A stretch of DNA of 54,644 nucleotides from Anaerolineae bacterium (GCA_025055175.1 JANWYT010000036.1:1-54644), one strand, 5' to 3'; counted from the stretch's first letter, positions 25,527 through 34,619 are shown. Made by a program: numbers and translations. Notes: a model not told the origin generated them from the letters alone.

Positions 25527-26756
25527 ATGCGCCGTTGGCTAGCCCTCGCTGTCAGCTTCACCCTAGCACTGAGCGCGCAGGCTCAGGACGCGACCACGTC
25601 GGATGAACTGGTCGCCCAATGCCCCCACAGCGCGACTCGTCTGCGCGGCTTGGGCGGCCTCCTGGTCGATCAGGTTCAGGGCCAGCCGCCGCCGCGCCAC
25701 TACGACAGTCGCGTTCATCCCTACGAGGCCGACGCAGTAGCATTGGCCTTGCCGCCTCTGGCTTTCTTTCCTCAGGATGAGAGCGACGTGCTGCTGCTTG
25801 GAGACAAGGGTGGCTTGATCCCTGCCTTCGATCCGCAAATGACAGGCCCGCTGTGGTGGGCTATCGTCCGCGATGAGCGAATCATCGCTCAAGGGACATG
25901 TGCCAACGCCGCCTGTGAGGACGCTCCGCGCTTAAGCGCCGCCGAGCTGGGCGCGCCTGGCGACGCGCTGCGCCTGCTAGGTGGCGCAGGTCGGCCTGGC
26001 GCGGGCTGCACCTGGGCCTACGATGCTCTGGCCATTCGTCAAGAGTCCGACTCGGTGCGCCTGTTGCCTCCTGCGATTGAGCCGCTGTGGACGCCGCCGC
26101 GCCTGAGCCAGCGTCCACCGCTGTGGGGCTGGATTATGCCGCTCAGCCCTGTCTGCGGCCAGGTGATCCGCGTAGGCGAGATCATACCGTTGCGCGCCTA
26201 CGCCGTCCCACTGACCGCGAAGTCGCTGCGCGCCTGGCTGAGCGCTCCCGACGGCATGGTGGCCAGCCTAAACATCGGCTCAGACAGCGTTTGGCGCTTT
26301 GAACAAGCGGGGTTATGGCGCATCCACTGGCTAGCAGAACTGCCTACCTTGTCGCCAAGCGAACGCCTGCAACTGAGCATGCTGGGCGCAGCTGATGGCT
26401 GTACGCTGTTCGTGCTGGACGATGAGCCGCTGAGCGGCCCATCCACCGATGGCCCGCTCAGACAGCCTCAGCCGCTGTCGGCCGACGTCCCGCCAGGCTG
26501 GACGGAGACACGCGCCCTGATCAGCGTGCGCGCTCCTTTCGGCTTGTTGGAAGAGATCGATCTGAAAGTGCCTGGCCGCCAGGCTCGTTACATCTACGAC
26601 GCGCGCGCCCTGGGCCGTCTGTGGCCTCAGCTTGACGACCAAGACGAGGTGCGAGTGACGCTGGCCCTGCGTGGCCGCGATGCCGACGGCGCACCGCGCT
26701 TGCGCGTCCTGTTGTGGATCATCCAGAACAGCCAGGTACGTCAGGTGCAGCCATGA
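25527..26756 (+). CDS. Exported protein of unknown function
   Basis: 409 residues from the ATG at 25527, chosen because it begins exactly at a signal peptide (MRRWLALAVSFTLALSAQAQ); the frame is open further upstream. The mature part is beta-rich with about six Cys (C in AQCPH, TCANAACED, GAGCTW, SPVCGQV, DGCTLF), fitting disulphides outside the cell. No motif recognised. Its stop overlaps the start of a GT4 glycosyltransferase (ATGA), so the two are translationally coupled; an exopolysaccharide or envelope role is possible but speculative. Confidence 0.75.
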   Translation: MRRWLALAVSFTLALSAQAQDATTSDELVAQCPHSATRLRGLGGLLVDQVQGQPPPRHYDSRVHPYEADAVALALPPLAFFPQDESDVLLLGDKGGLIPAFDPQMTGPLWWAIVRDERIIAQGTCANAACEDAPRLSAAELGAPGDALRLLGGAGRPGAGCTWAYDALAIRQESDSVRLLPPAIEPLWTPPRLSQRPPLWGWIMPLSPVCGQVIRVGEIIPLRAYAVPLTAKSLRAWLSAPDGMVASLNIGSDSVWRFEQAGLWRIHWLAELPTLSPSERLQLSMLGAADGCTLFVLDDEPLSGPSTDGPLRQPQPLSADVPPGWTETRALISVRAPFGLLEEIDLKVPGRQARYIYDARALGRLWPQLDDQDEVRVTLALRGRDADGAPRLRVLLWIIQNSQVRQVQP

Positions 26757-27904
26757 TCGTCCACCTCACCCCTTATTATGCCCCTGCCTACGCTTTCGGC
26801 GGCGTGCCGCGCGCCGTCGAAGGGCTGGCCCGCGCTCAGGTTGAACAGGGTGAGGTCGTGCGCATCCTGACCACTGACGCCTTCAGCCGCGACGGTGGCC
26901 GCGCCTCTCCGCCACAGGAATGGCGCGATGGCGTGCTGGTGCGGCGCTGTCCCAACCATTGGCCCTTGCTGCGCCGCTGGAATCTGTCCTCGGCTTGGGT
27001 GAGCCGAGCGCTGAACACATGGCTGGAAGAGGGTGCGCGGATCGTCCATCTGCACGAATTTCGCACCCTAGAAGCTCTGCAAGCCGCGCAGGTGGCTCGA
27101 CCCATCGTTCCTCTAGTCGTCTCGCCGCACGGCACGTTAGCTGCGCACACAGGCCGCAGCGCCCTCAAGCGTGCTTGGGATAGTCTGCTCAGCCCGTATG
27201 TAGCCCGCCGCGTGCGCGCCGTCGTCGCCCTACACGAGCAAGAAGCACAGGACGCGCACGCGTTGTGGCAGCGCTTTGGCCTCAGTCCGAAGTGTTTCGT
27301 TGTGCCGAACGGGGTGCGCTGGCAGGACTTCACCAATCTGCCTGATCCTGCCCCACTTTGCCATCGCTTGGGCCTAGAGGGTCAGCGTGTACTGCTGTTC
27401 ATGGGCCGTCTGCAAGCTCGCAAGGGCGTGCTGCCTTTGGCGCGCGCCTTCTTGCGCGTCGCTCCGTCTGACTGGGCGCTGCTGCTAGTTGGGCCAGATG
27501 AAGACCAGGGCGCAGCGCTCAAGCCGCTGCTGAAGCCTGGTCGCTTGGTCTGGGCGGGCTATCTGGAGGGCGAGGCGCGATTGCAAGCTTTTGCCTGCGC
27601 TAAAGCCTTCGCTCTGGTGGCGCGCGGGGAAGGCCTGCCGATGGCGGCGCTAGAAGCGCTGGCCTGCGGCCTGCCCTGTCTGCTCTCATCAGAATGTCAC
27701 CTGCCTGATGTGGAGAGCAGCGGCAGCGGCCTAATCGTGCCGCCTGACGATGAAGACGCCCTCGCCCAAGCTATGCAGGCGCTGCTGAGCGAGAGCGCCG
27801 ACCGTCACGCCGCGCGTCGAGCTGCTGCCCAGCAGCTCGTGCGCCAGCGCTATAGTTGGGAAGCTGTCGCTCAGGCCATGTGCGCCGTCTACAACCAGCT
27901 CTGA
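26753..27904 (+). CDS. GT4-family glycosyltransferase
   Basis: 383 residues starting at 26753 (ATGA overlap). GT-B fold: an N-terminal acceptor domain beginning HLTPYYAPAYAFGGVPRAV, typical of GT4 enzymes, with VVSPHGTL; then a nucleotide-sugar domain with LLFMGRLQARKGVLPLARAF and the conserved E-x7-E as EGLPMAALE, followed by ACGLPCLLS. Predicted to transfer a sugar from an NDP-sugar (retaining) in the cytosol, toward polysaccharide or glycolipid. Donor and acceptor unknown. Coupled to the exported protein upstream. Confidence 0.92.
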   Translation: MIVHLTPYYAPAYAFGGVPRAVEGLARAQVEQGEVVRILTTDAFSRDGGRASPPQEWRDGVLVRRCPNHWPLLRRWNLSSAWVSRALNTWLEEGARIVHLHEFRTLEALQAAQVARPIVPLVVSPHGTLAAHTGRSALKRAWDSLLSPYVARRVRAVVALHEQEAQDAHALWQRFGLSPKCFVVPNGVRWQDFTNLPDPAPLCHRLGLEGQRVLLFMGRLQARKGVLPLARAFLRVAPSDWALLLVGPDEDQGAALKPLLKPGRLVWAGYLEGEARLQAFACAKAFALVARGEGLPMAALEALACGLPCLLSSECHLPDVESSGSGLIVPPDDEDALAQAMQALLSESADRHAARRAAAQQLVRQRYSWEAVAQAMCAVYNQL

Positions 27905-27939
27905 GGCAAGCCCAGCATGCCGAAAACCGCGCCGCGCGT

Positions 27940-27945
27940 TATAAT
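27940..27945 (+). promoter_or_regulatory. Putative -10 box (TATAAT)
   Basis: Perfect TATAAT in the context GCGTTATAATCCC, 41 bases before the esterase-like gene. The -35 region is GC-rich and unconvincing. Confidence 0.5.
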
Positions 27946-27986
27946 CCCTTACAGAGACTGACCCTGATCGTAGACGGAGGGCCATC

Positions 27987-29189
27987 ATGCCACGCTGGGA
28001 ATCGTTCAACCGCTTTCTAGAAGATGCACAAGCCGCCAATGCCGCGCGCCGCCAGGCCCTTGTCGATGAACTGCTGCGCGAACATCCCACTTCTCCCTGG
28101 ATAGAGGGCCGAACCGCCACCTTCATCTACAGCGGCCTGGGAGTGAAGAGCGTGGCAGTCAACCTAGACATCATCCAGGCTGATCCGCCTTTCCTGCCCA
28201 TGCGCAACCTGCCCGATACCTCGCTGTGGTACGTGCAGCACGGCTTCGCGCCCGATGACCTGCTGGATTACATGCTGGCGATTGACGATCCTGGAACACC
28301 TTTGGCCAACGACAAAGACCTGTTGAGCCGCATTGCCCGCCATTGGCGCACCGACCCGCGCAATCCCCTGCGCATGACCACCGCCCAGGCCGAAGTCAGC
28401 CTGCTGCGCATGCCCAAAGCCCGCCCTCTGGCGGATTGGTCGGCCATGCGCGCCGTCCCGCGCGGCAAAATCTACGAACACGAGTTTAGCAGCGTGCAGA
28501 TGAACTTCGAGGGTCGCAAGTTGTGGGTCTATACTCCACCCGGCTATGACCCGACTGAGCCACGCCTCTACCCCATGCTCATCCTGTTCGATGGCCAATG
28601 GATGATTGGGCCGCTGCAAGTGCCGCAGATCGCTGATGCGCTCATCAAGCATGGTCGCCTTGAGCCGCTGATTATCGTCATGAAGCAGAGCGGCTCTCAG
28701 GCTTCGCGTTTGGCCGATTACGTGAGCAACGACAGACACTACGCTGCTATCCTGACCGAGCTTCTGCCCTTCCTACAAAGCCAGTACAACATCGACTCAA
28801 CCAACTTAGGTGTAGGTGGTGTGGACGTCGGGGCAATTGCCGCCGCTCATTGCGCTCTCAAGAATCCAGCCGTCTTCAGCCACCTCATCATGTTCTCGCC
28901 TCCGCTAGGGCGCGGCCAAGCCCAAAAGCAGCTCTTGGAATACGCACAGCGCTTCGAGAACGCCCATCTACTGCCGCGCCGTATTTTCCAATCTGTGGGA
29001 CGCTACGAGCAGGCCGCGCGCTTCTACAAGCCCAACTTAGCCCTGGCTGCCATCTTGCAGCAGCGCGAAATTCTGCGTGGCGACATCGATCATGAATATG
29101 TGGAGATAGGCAGCGGCCACAGCCTGGCTGCCTTCAAGAGCCTCTTTCCAGAAGCGCTAGCCCACACCTTCCCGCCAGGCCAGGCCTGA
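27987..29189 (+). CDS. Esterase-fold protein (Fes/esterase D type) with Asp in the nucleophile elbow
   Basis: 400 residues, no signal peptide. The N-terminal 170 residues resemble the accessory domain of enterochelin-esterase-like proteins; from about 175 the alpha/beta hydrolase fold follows (KLWVYTPPGYD, YPMLILFDGQ, LPFLQSQYNID). Where active members have G-x-S-x-G, this one reads GVDVG with D280 (GAC at 28824-28826), so the Ser nucleophile is missing. The catalytic His is kept (H378 in GSGHSLAAF). It may be inactive, use Asp, or have gained a binding role. RBS GGAGGG precedes the ATG. Family call firm; activity doubtful. Confidence 0.8.
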   Translation: MPRWESFNRFLEDAQAANAARRQALVDELLREHPTSPWIEGRTATFIYSGLGVKSVAVNLDIIQADPPFLPMRNLPDTSLWYVQHGFAPDDLLDYMLAIDDPGTPLANDKDLLSRIARHWRTDPRNPLRMTTAQAEVSLLRMPKARPLADWSAMRAVPRGKIYEHEFSSVQMNFEGRKLWVYTPPGYDPTEPRLYPMLILFDGQWMIGPLQVPQIADALIKHGRLEPLIIVMKQSGSQASRLADYVSNDRHYAAILTELLPFLQSQYNIDSTNLGVGGVDVGAIAAAHCALKNPAVFSHLIMFSPPLGRGQAQKQLLEYAQRFENAHLLPRRIFQSVGRYEQAARFYKPNLALAAILQQREILRGDIDHEYVEIGSGHSLAAFKSLFPEALAHTFPPGQA

Positions 29190-29281
29190 TTTGCAGATTG
29201 TTTGCATTCCTCTCATATCGGCTTAACGCCAGACAGGCAGACTAATGCTCGTGTTATGCCAAACATGACGAGGAGAACAGC

Positions 29282-30334
29282 ATGGGAAACACCAACAACA
29301 CCACGCCACGCACTGTCAAAACCATCCCCACCCTCTTAATCAGCGCTGCCATCTTCCTAGCAGGTGTCGTCGTCGGCGTCATCGCCTGGACGATCGTCAG
29401 CGGTGGCTCTGGCGAAGCTAGCGTCAGCGCCGAACAGCGCGCTCCACAGTTATCGCTCGATGACGTCACCGAAGAAGCTACGCCTGTCCCACCCACCAAC
29501 ACGGCCGCGCCCACTGCCGTACCACCCACCAATACGGCCGCGCCTACTGCTGTCCCACCCACCAACACGGTCGCGCCTACTGCCGTACCGCCCACCAACA
29601 CGGCCGCGCCTGAGACGACAGAAGAGCCAACGACCACGCCAACGCGCCGTCCTACCAGCACGCCCAGGCCGACTCAGCCGCCTGCGCCGGCCGCGACCGA
29701 AGAACCGACGGCTACGGCCACGCGCCGTCCTACCAGCACGCCTGCGCCGACCAACACACCTCAGGCCCAGGGCGCTCAGACGATCACTCGCGCGCTGTAC
29801 CGCATTGACAGCGAACAAAGCGAAGCTCGCTTCTTGATCGACGAAGACCTGCGCGGGCAGCGAATCACCGTCGTCGGCAGGACTAACCAGATCGGCGGCG
29901 ACATCATCGTGAACTTCGCGGCCCCTAGCGAGTCGCAGGTTGGCACGATGGTCATCAACGCTCGTACTCTGGTGACGGACAACGAACTGCGTAATAGCGC
30001 CATTCGTGGTCGCATTCTGCGCTCTGCTGAAGCGGCTTACGAGTTCATCGAATTCATGCCCAAGCGCTTGGTGGGCCTGCCAGCCAGCGCCGCCCCAGGC
30101 CAGACGATCAGCTTCCAGATCGTCGGTGACCTGAAGATCATCGAAGTCACCCGCGAAGTCACCTTTGATGTGACCCTAACGGTAGAAGAGAACCTGCTGC
30201 GCGGCTCTGCTAAGACGCAAGTTCTGTACAAGGATTTCAACATCACCATCCCCAACGTGCCTGGCGTCGCCAATATCAGCGATGAAGTCGGCCTAGAGTT
30301 GGATTTTGTGGCCAACCTAGTTGAGGCGCGCTGA
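29282..30334 (+). CDS. Membrane-anchored YceI-like protein with Pro/Thr repeat stalk
   Basis: 350 residues. A GAGGAG sequence precedes the ATG. An N-terminal membrane helix (about 15-38) acts as uncleaved anchor. A Pro/Thr/Ala stalk (about 62-160) includes four near-identical 11-residue repeats (VPPTNTAAPTA type). The C-terminal 185 residues match YceI: starts with YRIDSEQSEARFLID, has DNELRNSAIRGRIL near the middle and ITREVTFDVTL-like strands; YceI domains are lipocalin-like barrels that bind polyisoprenoids. It is likely displayed on the cell surface. The partner of the bound lipid is unknown. Confidence 0.85.
   Translation: MGNTNNTTPRTVKTIPTLLISAAIFLAGVVVGVIAWTIVSGGSGEASVSAEQRAPQLSLDDVTEEATPVPPTNTAAPTAVPPTNTAAPTAVPPTNTVAPTAVPPTNTAAPETTEEPTTTPTRRPTSTPRPTQPPAPAATEEPTATATRRPTSTPAPTNTPQAQGAQTITRALYRIDSEQSEARFLIDEDLRGQRITVVGRTNQIGGDIIVNFAAPSESQVGTMVINARTLVTDNELRNSAIRGRILRSAEAAYEFIEFMPKRLVGLPASAAPGQTISFQIVGDLKIIEVTREVTFDVTLTVEENLLRGSAKTQVLYKDFNITIPNVPGVANISDEVGLELDFVANLVEAR
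29486..29610 (+). repeat. 33-base coding tandem repeat (Pro/Thr stalk)
   Basis: Nearly four copies of a 33-base unit encoding VPPTNTAAPTA, in frame within the YceI-like gene; units differ at a few silent positions and one Ala-to-Val change. Likely to vary in copy number between strains. Confidence 0.85.
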
Positions 30335-30349
30335 CGAGGTCTGCTGCTT

Positions 30350-30904
30350 ATGCCCCCTGTCAATCCTTCTGATGCCTTGCTGAGCGCTCCGTTAGCCGAC
30401 CTAGCGGTGCTGCTGCTCAAGCAGTTCAAGCGTCTGCTGGCCGAACGCGGCCTGGCGTTGACGACAGCTCAGATGGACGAGTTAGGTCGAGCTGCTGCCG
30501 CGCGCGCCCCACTGCCCGACTTCGCTCATGCGCTGCTCGACCTGCTAGGCCAGCTCATCGCTGAGAGCGAGGCCTATTTGCGCGCGCGCTTCGGCTGGAC
30601 GTTTGCTGAATCGCTGGCCCACGACATGAGCGCCGTGCAAGGCTGGGAGACGACGGGGGAATTCCTAGAGATTGCCAACAACAAGAGCAACCATGAGCTG
30701 CGGATCAGCGCAGCTAGCAGCCTGTTGGCTTTGTTGGGCGACGAGCGCGGGCGGGCCAATCTGTGGGCTGTGCTGGACGCCGAGGGCGAGGTACAGGACG
30801 TAGATGGAGCTTTTGCCCGTCGCGCCCTGTGCCACCTGGATGGCCTCGATCCACTATCTGCCGACTGGCGCACCCTAGTCCGCCGTCAGCCTGAGGACGG
30901 ATAA
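30350..30904 (+). CDS. Small helical protein, family not recognised
   Basis: 184 residues, no signal peptide or membrane helix. Nearly all helical by sequence (Ala/Leu-rich amphipathic periodicity), with a region LRISAASSLLALLGDERGRANL that resembles a HEAT-type helical repeat. Begins 15 bases after the YceI-like gene and ends five bases before the next gene, so probably cotranscribed with both. No function assigned. Confidence 0.6.
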   Translation: MPPVNPSDALLSAPLADLAVLLLKQFKRLLAERGLALTTAQMDELGRAAAARAPLPDFAHALLDLLGQLIAESEAYLRARFGWTFAESLAHDMSAVQGWETTGEFLEIANNKSNHELRISAASSLLALLGDERGRANLWAVLDAEGEVQDVDGAFARRALCHLDGLDPLSADWRTLVRRQPEDG

Positions 30905-30908
30905 CTCC

Positions 30909-31697
30909 GTGAAGCTACACGATGATTTCGCCTATGGCTGGAGTGAACGCTGGCAGGTGACGCAGCAAGGTGGTGGCGAGGTGACGAGGCGCATGAAGGC
31001 GCTGCATCTAGCCCTGCCTCCATCGACTCAAGCCAAACCTCCCTACGCCAACGCGCAGATCACGGATTACGATCCAGCCCAGCGCAACTTCGCTTGGAGG
31101 CCGCCGCTACACCTGCGCCTGAATGCTTTCTTCGGCCAGCCTGCTGAGCAGATGGTAGGGACAGCTGGTTTTGGCTTCTGGAATTTCTCCTACGGCATTG
31201 GCGCGAAGGGCTTGCTGCTGCCCCAGGCGCTATGGTTTTTCTTCTGCGCGCCTCCCTCTGATATGCCGCTGGCCCTCAATGTGCCAGGCACAGGCTGGAA
31301 AGCCGCGACGTTCGACGCGCGCAATTGGCGTTTCCTCGCACTAGCACCCATCGCTCCATTGGCTTTCCTGCTCATGCGCTTGCGTCCTGCTCGCAACCTA
31401 CTCTGGCCTATTGGCCAGCGCGCCATCGGCGTCCACGAAGCTCTGCTTGATCCTGAAACAATGGTGCAAGAAGCCACCTATGAGCTAGAGTGGCTACCGC
31501 AGCGCGCCATCTTCCGCGTGAACGGTCAAGTCGTGCAGGATATTCCCGTCAACATCCGTCAGCCGCTGGGCTTCATCGCCTGGATCGACAACCGCTGGGC
31601 CGTCGTCACGCCCTGGGGACATTTCGCCTTTGGCACAACCGCACCACCGCACAACCAAATTTTAGTCTTGAGTCACGTTTCAATTGAAAATATGTAG
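30909..31697 (+). CDS. Unrecognised protein, possible concanavalin-like fold
   Basis: 262 residues starting with GTG at 30909, four bases after the previous stop. No signal peptide. An early segment (FAYGWSERWQVTQQGGGEV) and later HLRLNAFF / AGFGFWNF strands look like the jelly-roll of LamG/GH16-type domains, and YELEWLPQRAIFRVNGQVV matches a late strand pair of that fold. No catalytic E-x-D-x-x-E motif of GH16 is seen, so a binding role is more likely than hydrolysis. Fold assignment is tentative. Confidence 0.5.
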   Translation: MKLHDDFAYGWSERWQVTQQGGGEVTRRMKALHLALPPSTQAKPPYANAQITDYDPAQRNFAWRPPLHLRLNAFFGQPAEQMVGTAGFGFWNFSYGIGAKGLLLPQALWFFFCAPPSDMPLALNVPGTGWKAATFDARNWRFLALAPIAPLAFLLMRLRPARNLLWPIGQRAIGVHEALLDPETMVQEATYELEWLPQRAIFRVNGQVVQDIPVNIRQPLGFIAWIDNRWAVVTPWGHFAFGTTAPPHNQILVLSHVSIENM

Positions 31698-31750
31698 CTG
31701 AACAACTATAGTTTGATCGGTTCTCTTCACTTTCTAGGAAGTCCACCATC

Positions 31751-32398
31751 ATGCCCCCATATTCTGAATGTGAGACGTGTATCTTCTATCAGCGGATGAA
31801 TGAACGGGATGGACGCTGCGCTAAACATTCTTTCGTCATGCCGCACCTAGATTGGCAAACGGTATGCTCATCGTATATGGGTGAAGGCATGTCTCATCCT
31901 GAGCCGATGGACTCCAGGACGCTGTACTACTTCGGCCTGAACGCAGATTTTTATCACTTCGCTCCTCTTGCACCTTTCGCACACTTGCGCGCCCCATTGC
32001 TCAGCGTCAATGTGCGCCGCGATCATGAGCTGGGCTGGATCATCTACCCGCGCAAACATTTGCGCTACTTCCCTTCCCCAGACAGCGAGATCAGCGTCGT
32101 CCTTAACGATCAAGCTTTTTGCTTCTACACTTACAGCCTCCAGCGCACCGTCGCCTATGAAATCCTAGGCAGCGAAGACGGCACGCCGGAGACGCTCCAG
32201 CACGTGCAAACCCTGTTTATGCTGGGCTGTCCGCAGCGGCCCGACCTGCTTTATGAGTGGACGAGCTTGTACTACGACACAGAGCGGCTGTTCGCTCGCA
32301 CCCTAGCGCCCAGCCTCATGGCCTTCCTGGAAGTAGTCAGCATAGGACAGTACATCCTCCATCCCGACTCGCTGCTCTATGGAGACTACCTGCGTTGA
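31751..32398 (+). CDS. Cys-rich N-terminal protein of unknown function
   Basis: 215 residues. The N-terminus has CETC (7-10), C23 and C39, the pattern of a small metal or Fe-S site like those in 'benzylsuccinate-beta-type' or rubredoxin-like knuckles, though no family is certain. The rest is aromatic-rich (LYYFGLNADFYHF). No membrane segment. Its stop overlaps the TTG start of the next glycosyltransferase (TTGA), which implies coupling. Confidence 0.55.
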   Translation: MPPYSECETCIFYQRMNERDGRCAKHSFVMPHLDWQTVCSSYMGEGMSHPEPMDSRTLYYFGLNADFYHFAPLAPFAHLRAPLLSVNVRRDHELGWIIYPRKHLRYFPSPDSEISVVLNDQAFCFYTYSLQRTVAYEILGSEDGTPETLQHVQTLFMLGCPQRPDLLYEWTSLYYDTERLFARTLAPSLMAFLEVVSIGQYILHPDSLLYGDYLR

Positions 32399-33516
32399 AT
32401 CTACTCATGCTCAGCGGCGACTCTTCGGTGGCACAAGGCCAAGAAGGCGCATTTAGCTTCATGCTGAGCCATTTCTCGCGCTACTGGCAGCGCATTGACA
32501 TCCTGACTCCGCGCGCGCCCGGCGCGCAGGCCCGCGTCCTGTATGGCAACGTCTACATTCATCCTAGCCCCTACAGCCGCGCCTTGCAGTCCTGGTATGT
32601 CGTTCGGCAGGGCCGCCGTCTATTAGCCGAACGGCCCTATGGCCTAGTGGTGAGCCATGACTTTGCCACTTATTACAACGGCTGGGGAGCGCTGTGGCTC
32701 ATGCGTCGGCGATCAGAGCCACTGGTGAGCGAAGTCTACCATGTGGAAGGCTTCCCCATCACCAGCCCGCGTGAGGCGCTGTGGAACGTCATGGCGCGCC
32801 TATACTTGCCTCTAATGGGCCGCCGCATGACGGCTATGCGCGTCAGCGGCGCACCCTCTGTGCTGGCCATCCTGAAGGCGCTAGGCGTGCCAGAAGCTAA
32901 ATTCCTGGAGCTGCCCTCTGTCTACCTGGACTTGCGAGCCTACCGTCCCATGCCCGAAATTGCCAAGACCTATGACGCTCTGTTTGTAGGACGCTTGGCT
33001 AGCAACAAGGGCCTGCCTTTGCTGCTAAAAGCCTGGTTGCGCTTGGTGCGCACTCATCCGCGCGCCGTGTTGGCCCTGCGCGGCGACGGCCCGTTGGCAG
33101 GCTGGCTGAGCCGCTTCGTGGCTCGGCACGGCCTAGCCGAGAACGTGGTGCGCGTGCCGCGTCAGCACATCGCTGCCATGCCTGCTTTGTACAACGCAGC
33201 GCGCAGTCTCATCTGCGCTTCCACCGTCGAGGGCAATCCGCGCGTCACTTTGGAAGCGATGGCCTGCGGCGTGCCAATCATCAGCACGCGCGTCGGGATT
33301 ATGCCGCTGGTGATTGAACACGGCGTGAATGGCTGGCTGGTCGATCGCGATCCCGACCATCTGGCGGATATTCTGCGCGCCCTGCTGGACGATGAAGTCT
33401 TGGCGGCGCAGGTGGGCCGGCAGGGCCAGATCGCGGCCCAAGCCTACGAAGCCGAACGCACCATCGCCCGCTACGCCCAAGCCTATCAAGATTTGGCCCA
33501 GAAGACGCGCGCATGA
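32395..33516 (+). CDS. GT4-family glycosyltransferase with TTG start
   Basis: 373 residues. I chose TTG at 32395, overlapping the previous stop, because it gives the family N-terminus (M)NLLMLSGDSSVAQGQ; an in-frame ATG at 32407 would cut into the first beta strand. GT-B fold with the donor-domain motif ALFVGRLASNKGLPLLLKAW and an intact E-x7-E as EGNPRVTLE, then ACGVPIISTRVG. Cytosolic, retaining transferase from an NDP-sugar; substrate unknown. ATGA overlap with the next glycosyltransferase: a two-enzyme pair acting probably in one glycan pathway. Confidence 0.9.
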   Translation: MNLLMLSGDSSVAQGQEGAFSFMLSHFSRYWQRIDILTPRAPGAQARVLYGNVYIHPSPYSRALQSWYVVRQGRRLLAERPYGLVVSHDFATYYNGWGALWLMRRRSEPLVSEVYHVEGFPITSPREALWNVMARLYLPLMGRRMTAMRVSGAPSVLAILKALGVPEAKFLELPSVYLDLRAYRPMPEIAKTYDALFVGRLASNKGLPLLLKAWLRLVRTHPRAVLALRGDGPLAGWLSRFVARHGLAENVVRVPRQHIAAMPALYNAARSLICASTVEGNPRVTLEAMACGVPIISTRVGIMPLVIEHGVNGWLVDRDPDHLADILRALLDDEVLAAQVGRQGQIAAQAYEAERTIARYAQAYQDLAQKTRA

Positions 33517-34583
33517 ACGATGAGCGCCTGCTGCTGTTCAACCTGCGCACCGATCTAGACGACCACATCCTGGGCTTCACTAGCGGCTGGATCAGCGCCT
33601 TGCTGGCTCACTATGGCGCAATTGACGTGATTACTATGCACCGAGGCCGCATCGCTTTTGACGAGCGAGTGCGCGTCTGCAGCATAGGCCGCGAGCGCGG
33701 CTGGCCCGTTCTGCTGCGCCTGCTGGCTTTCTATGGCCACCTGTTGCGCTTACTGCTCACGCACCGCTATCAGGCTGTCTTCTCGCACATGACGCCGCTG
33801 CTGAGCATACTGGCCGCTCCAGTGCTGCATTTGTTCGGCTTGCGCCTGGTGACCTGGTACACTCATCGCCAGCGCCATCGTCAGATCGCTTGGGCGGCGC
33901 GCCTGTCGTGGCGCGTAGTGAGCGCAGTCGAGACTAGCTTCCCCATCCCCACGCCCAAGCTGCGCGTCCTGGGGCATGGTATCCCAACAGATTTCTTCAC
34001 CCCCGATCCTGCTGTTCAGCCTGATGAGCCGCCTCTGCTGGCCCTGGTAGCGCGCCTGACGCCCATTAAGCGCCAACATCTGGCCATCGAAGCGCTGGCA
34101 AAGCTCAAAGGCTGTCGCTTGGTGCTGGTAGGTGGTGTGCCAGATGGTTATGAGGCCGAGTATGCCGATCAATTGCGCGCGCAGGTAGCCAGCCTGAGTC
34201 TGACTGAGCGCGTCATCTTCGCTGGCGAACAGACGCCTGAGCAGGTGCGCACTTGGTATCGACGTGCCAGCTTGGCCCTCAACTTATCTCCTGTCGGCCT
34301 ATTCGACAAGGCAGCGCTGGAAGGCATGGCCTGCGCTACGCCAACGCTGGTCTGCAATCCTGCTTTCGCGCCGCTGCTTGGGGAGCAGAAAGCTGCCTTA
34401 CTACTGCCCGAAGACCTGGACGCTGCGCAGCTAGCTCGAGCCGTACAGAGCTGGTTATCTCGCCCCTCGGCAGAAAGACACGCTCTGGGTCTGGCTCTGC
34501 GTTGCGCCGTCATGGAGCAGCACAGCCTAGAATGCCTAGCAGCGCGCCTGGCCCACGTCCTCAGAACAGGCGAGTCGAAGTAA
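33513..34583 (+). CDS. GT4-like glycosyltransferase, first E of E-x7-E missing
   Basis: 356 residues, ATGA-coupled to the previous gene. The GT-B donor domain is clear (LLALVARLTPIKRQHLAIEALAKL, RVIFAGEQT). The usual E-x7-E reads GLFDKAALE: the second Glu is kept but the first is Gly. That Glu contacts the nucleotide sugar in GT4 enzymes, so activity or donor use may be changed. The N-terminal domain has aromatic segments but no membrane helix. Probably works with the upstream GT. Confidence 0.82.
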   Translation: MNDERLLLFNLRTDLDDHILGFTSGWISALLAHYGAIDVITMHRGRIAFDERVRVCSIGRERGWPVLLRLLAFYGHLLRLLLTHRYQAVFSHMTPLLSILAAPVLHLFGLRLVTWYTHRQRHRQIAWAARLSWRVVSAVETSFPIPTPKLRVLGHGIPTDFFTPDPAVQPDEPPLLALVARLTPIKRQHLAIEALAKLKGCRLVLVGGVPDGYEAEYADQLRAQVASLSLTERVIFAGEQTPEQVRTWYRRASLALNLSPVGLFDKAALEGMACATPTLVCNPAFAPLLGEQKAALLLPEDLDAAQLARAVQSWLSRPSAERHALGLALRCAVMEQHSLECLAARLAHVLRTGESK

Positions 34584-34619
34584 AAGCTACGCTTGCTCTG
34601 CACTGAAGGGCGATTTCTC

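Noticed and set aside
29486..29610. Regular repeats as a possible CRISPR array
   Set aside because: Repeats are contiguous 33-base coding units with no unique spacers and stay in frame with the YceI-like gene.
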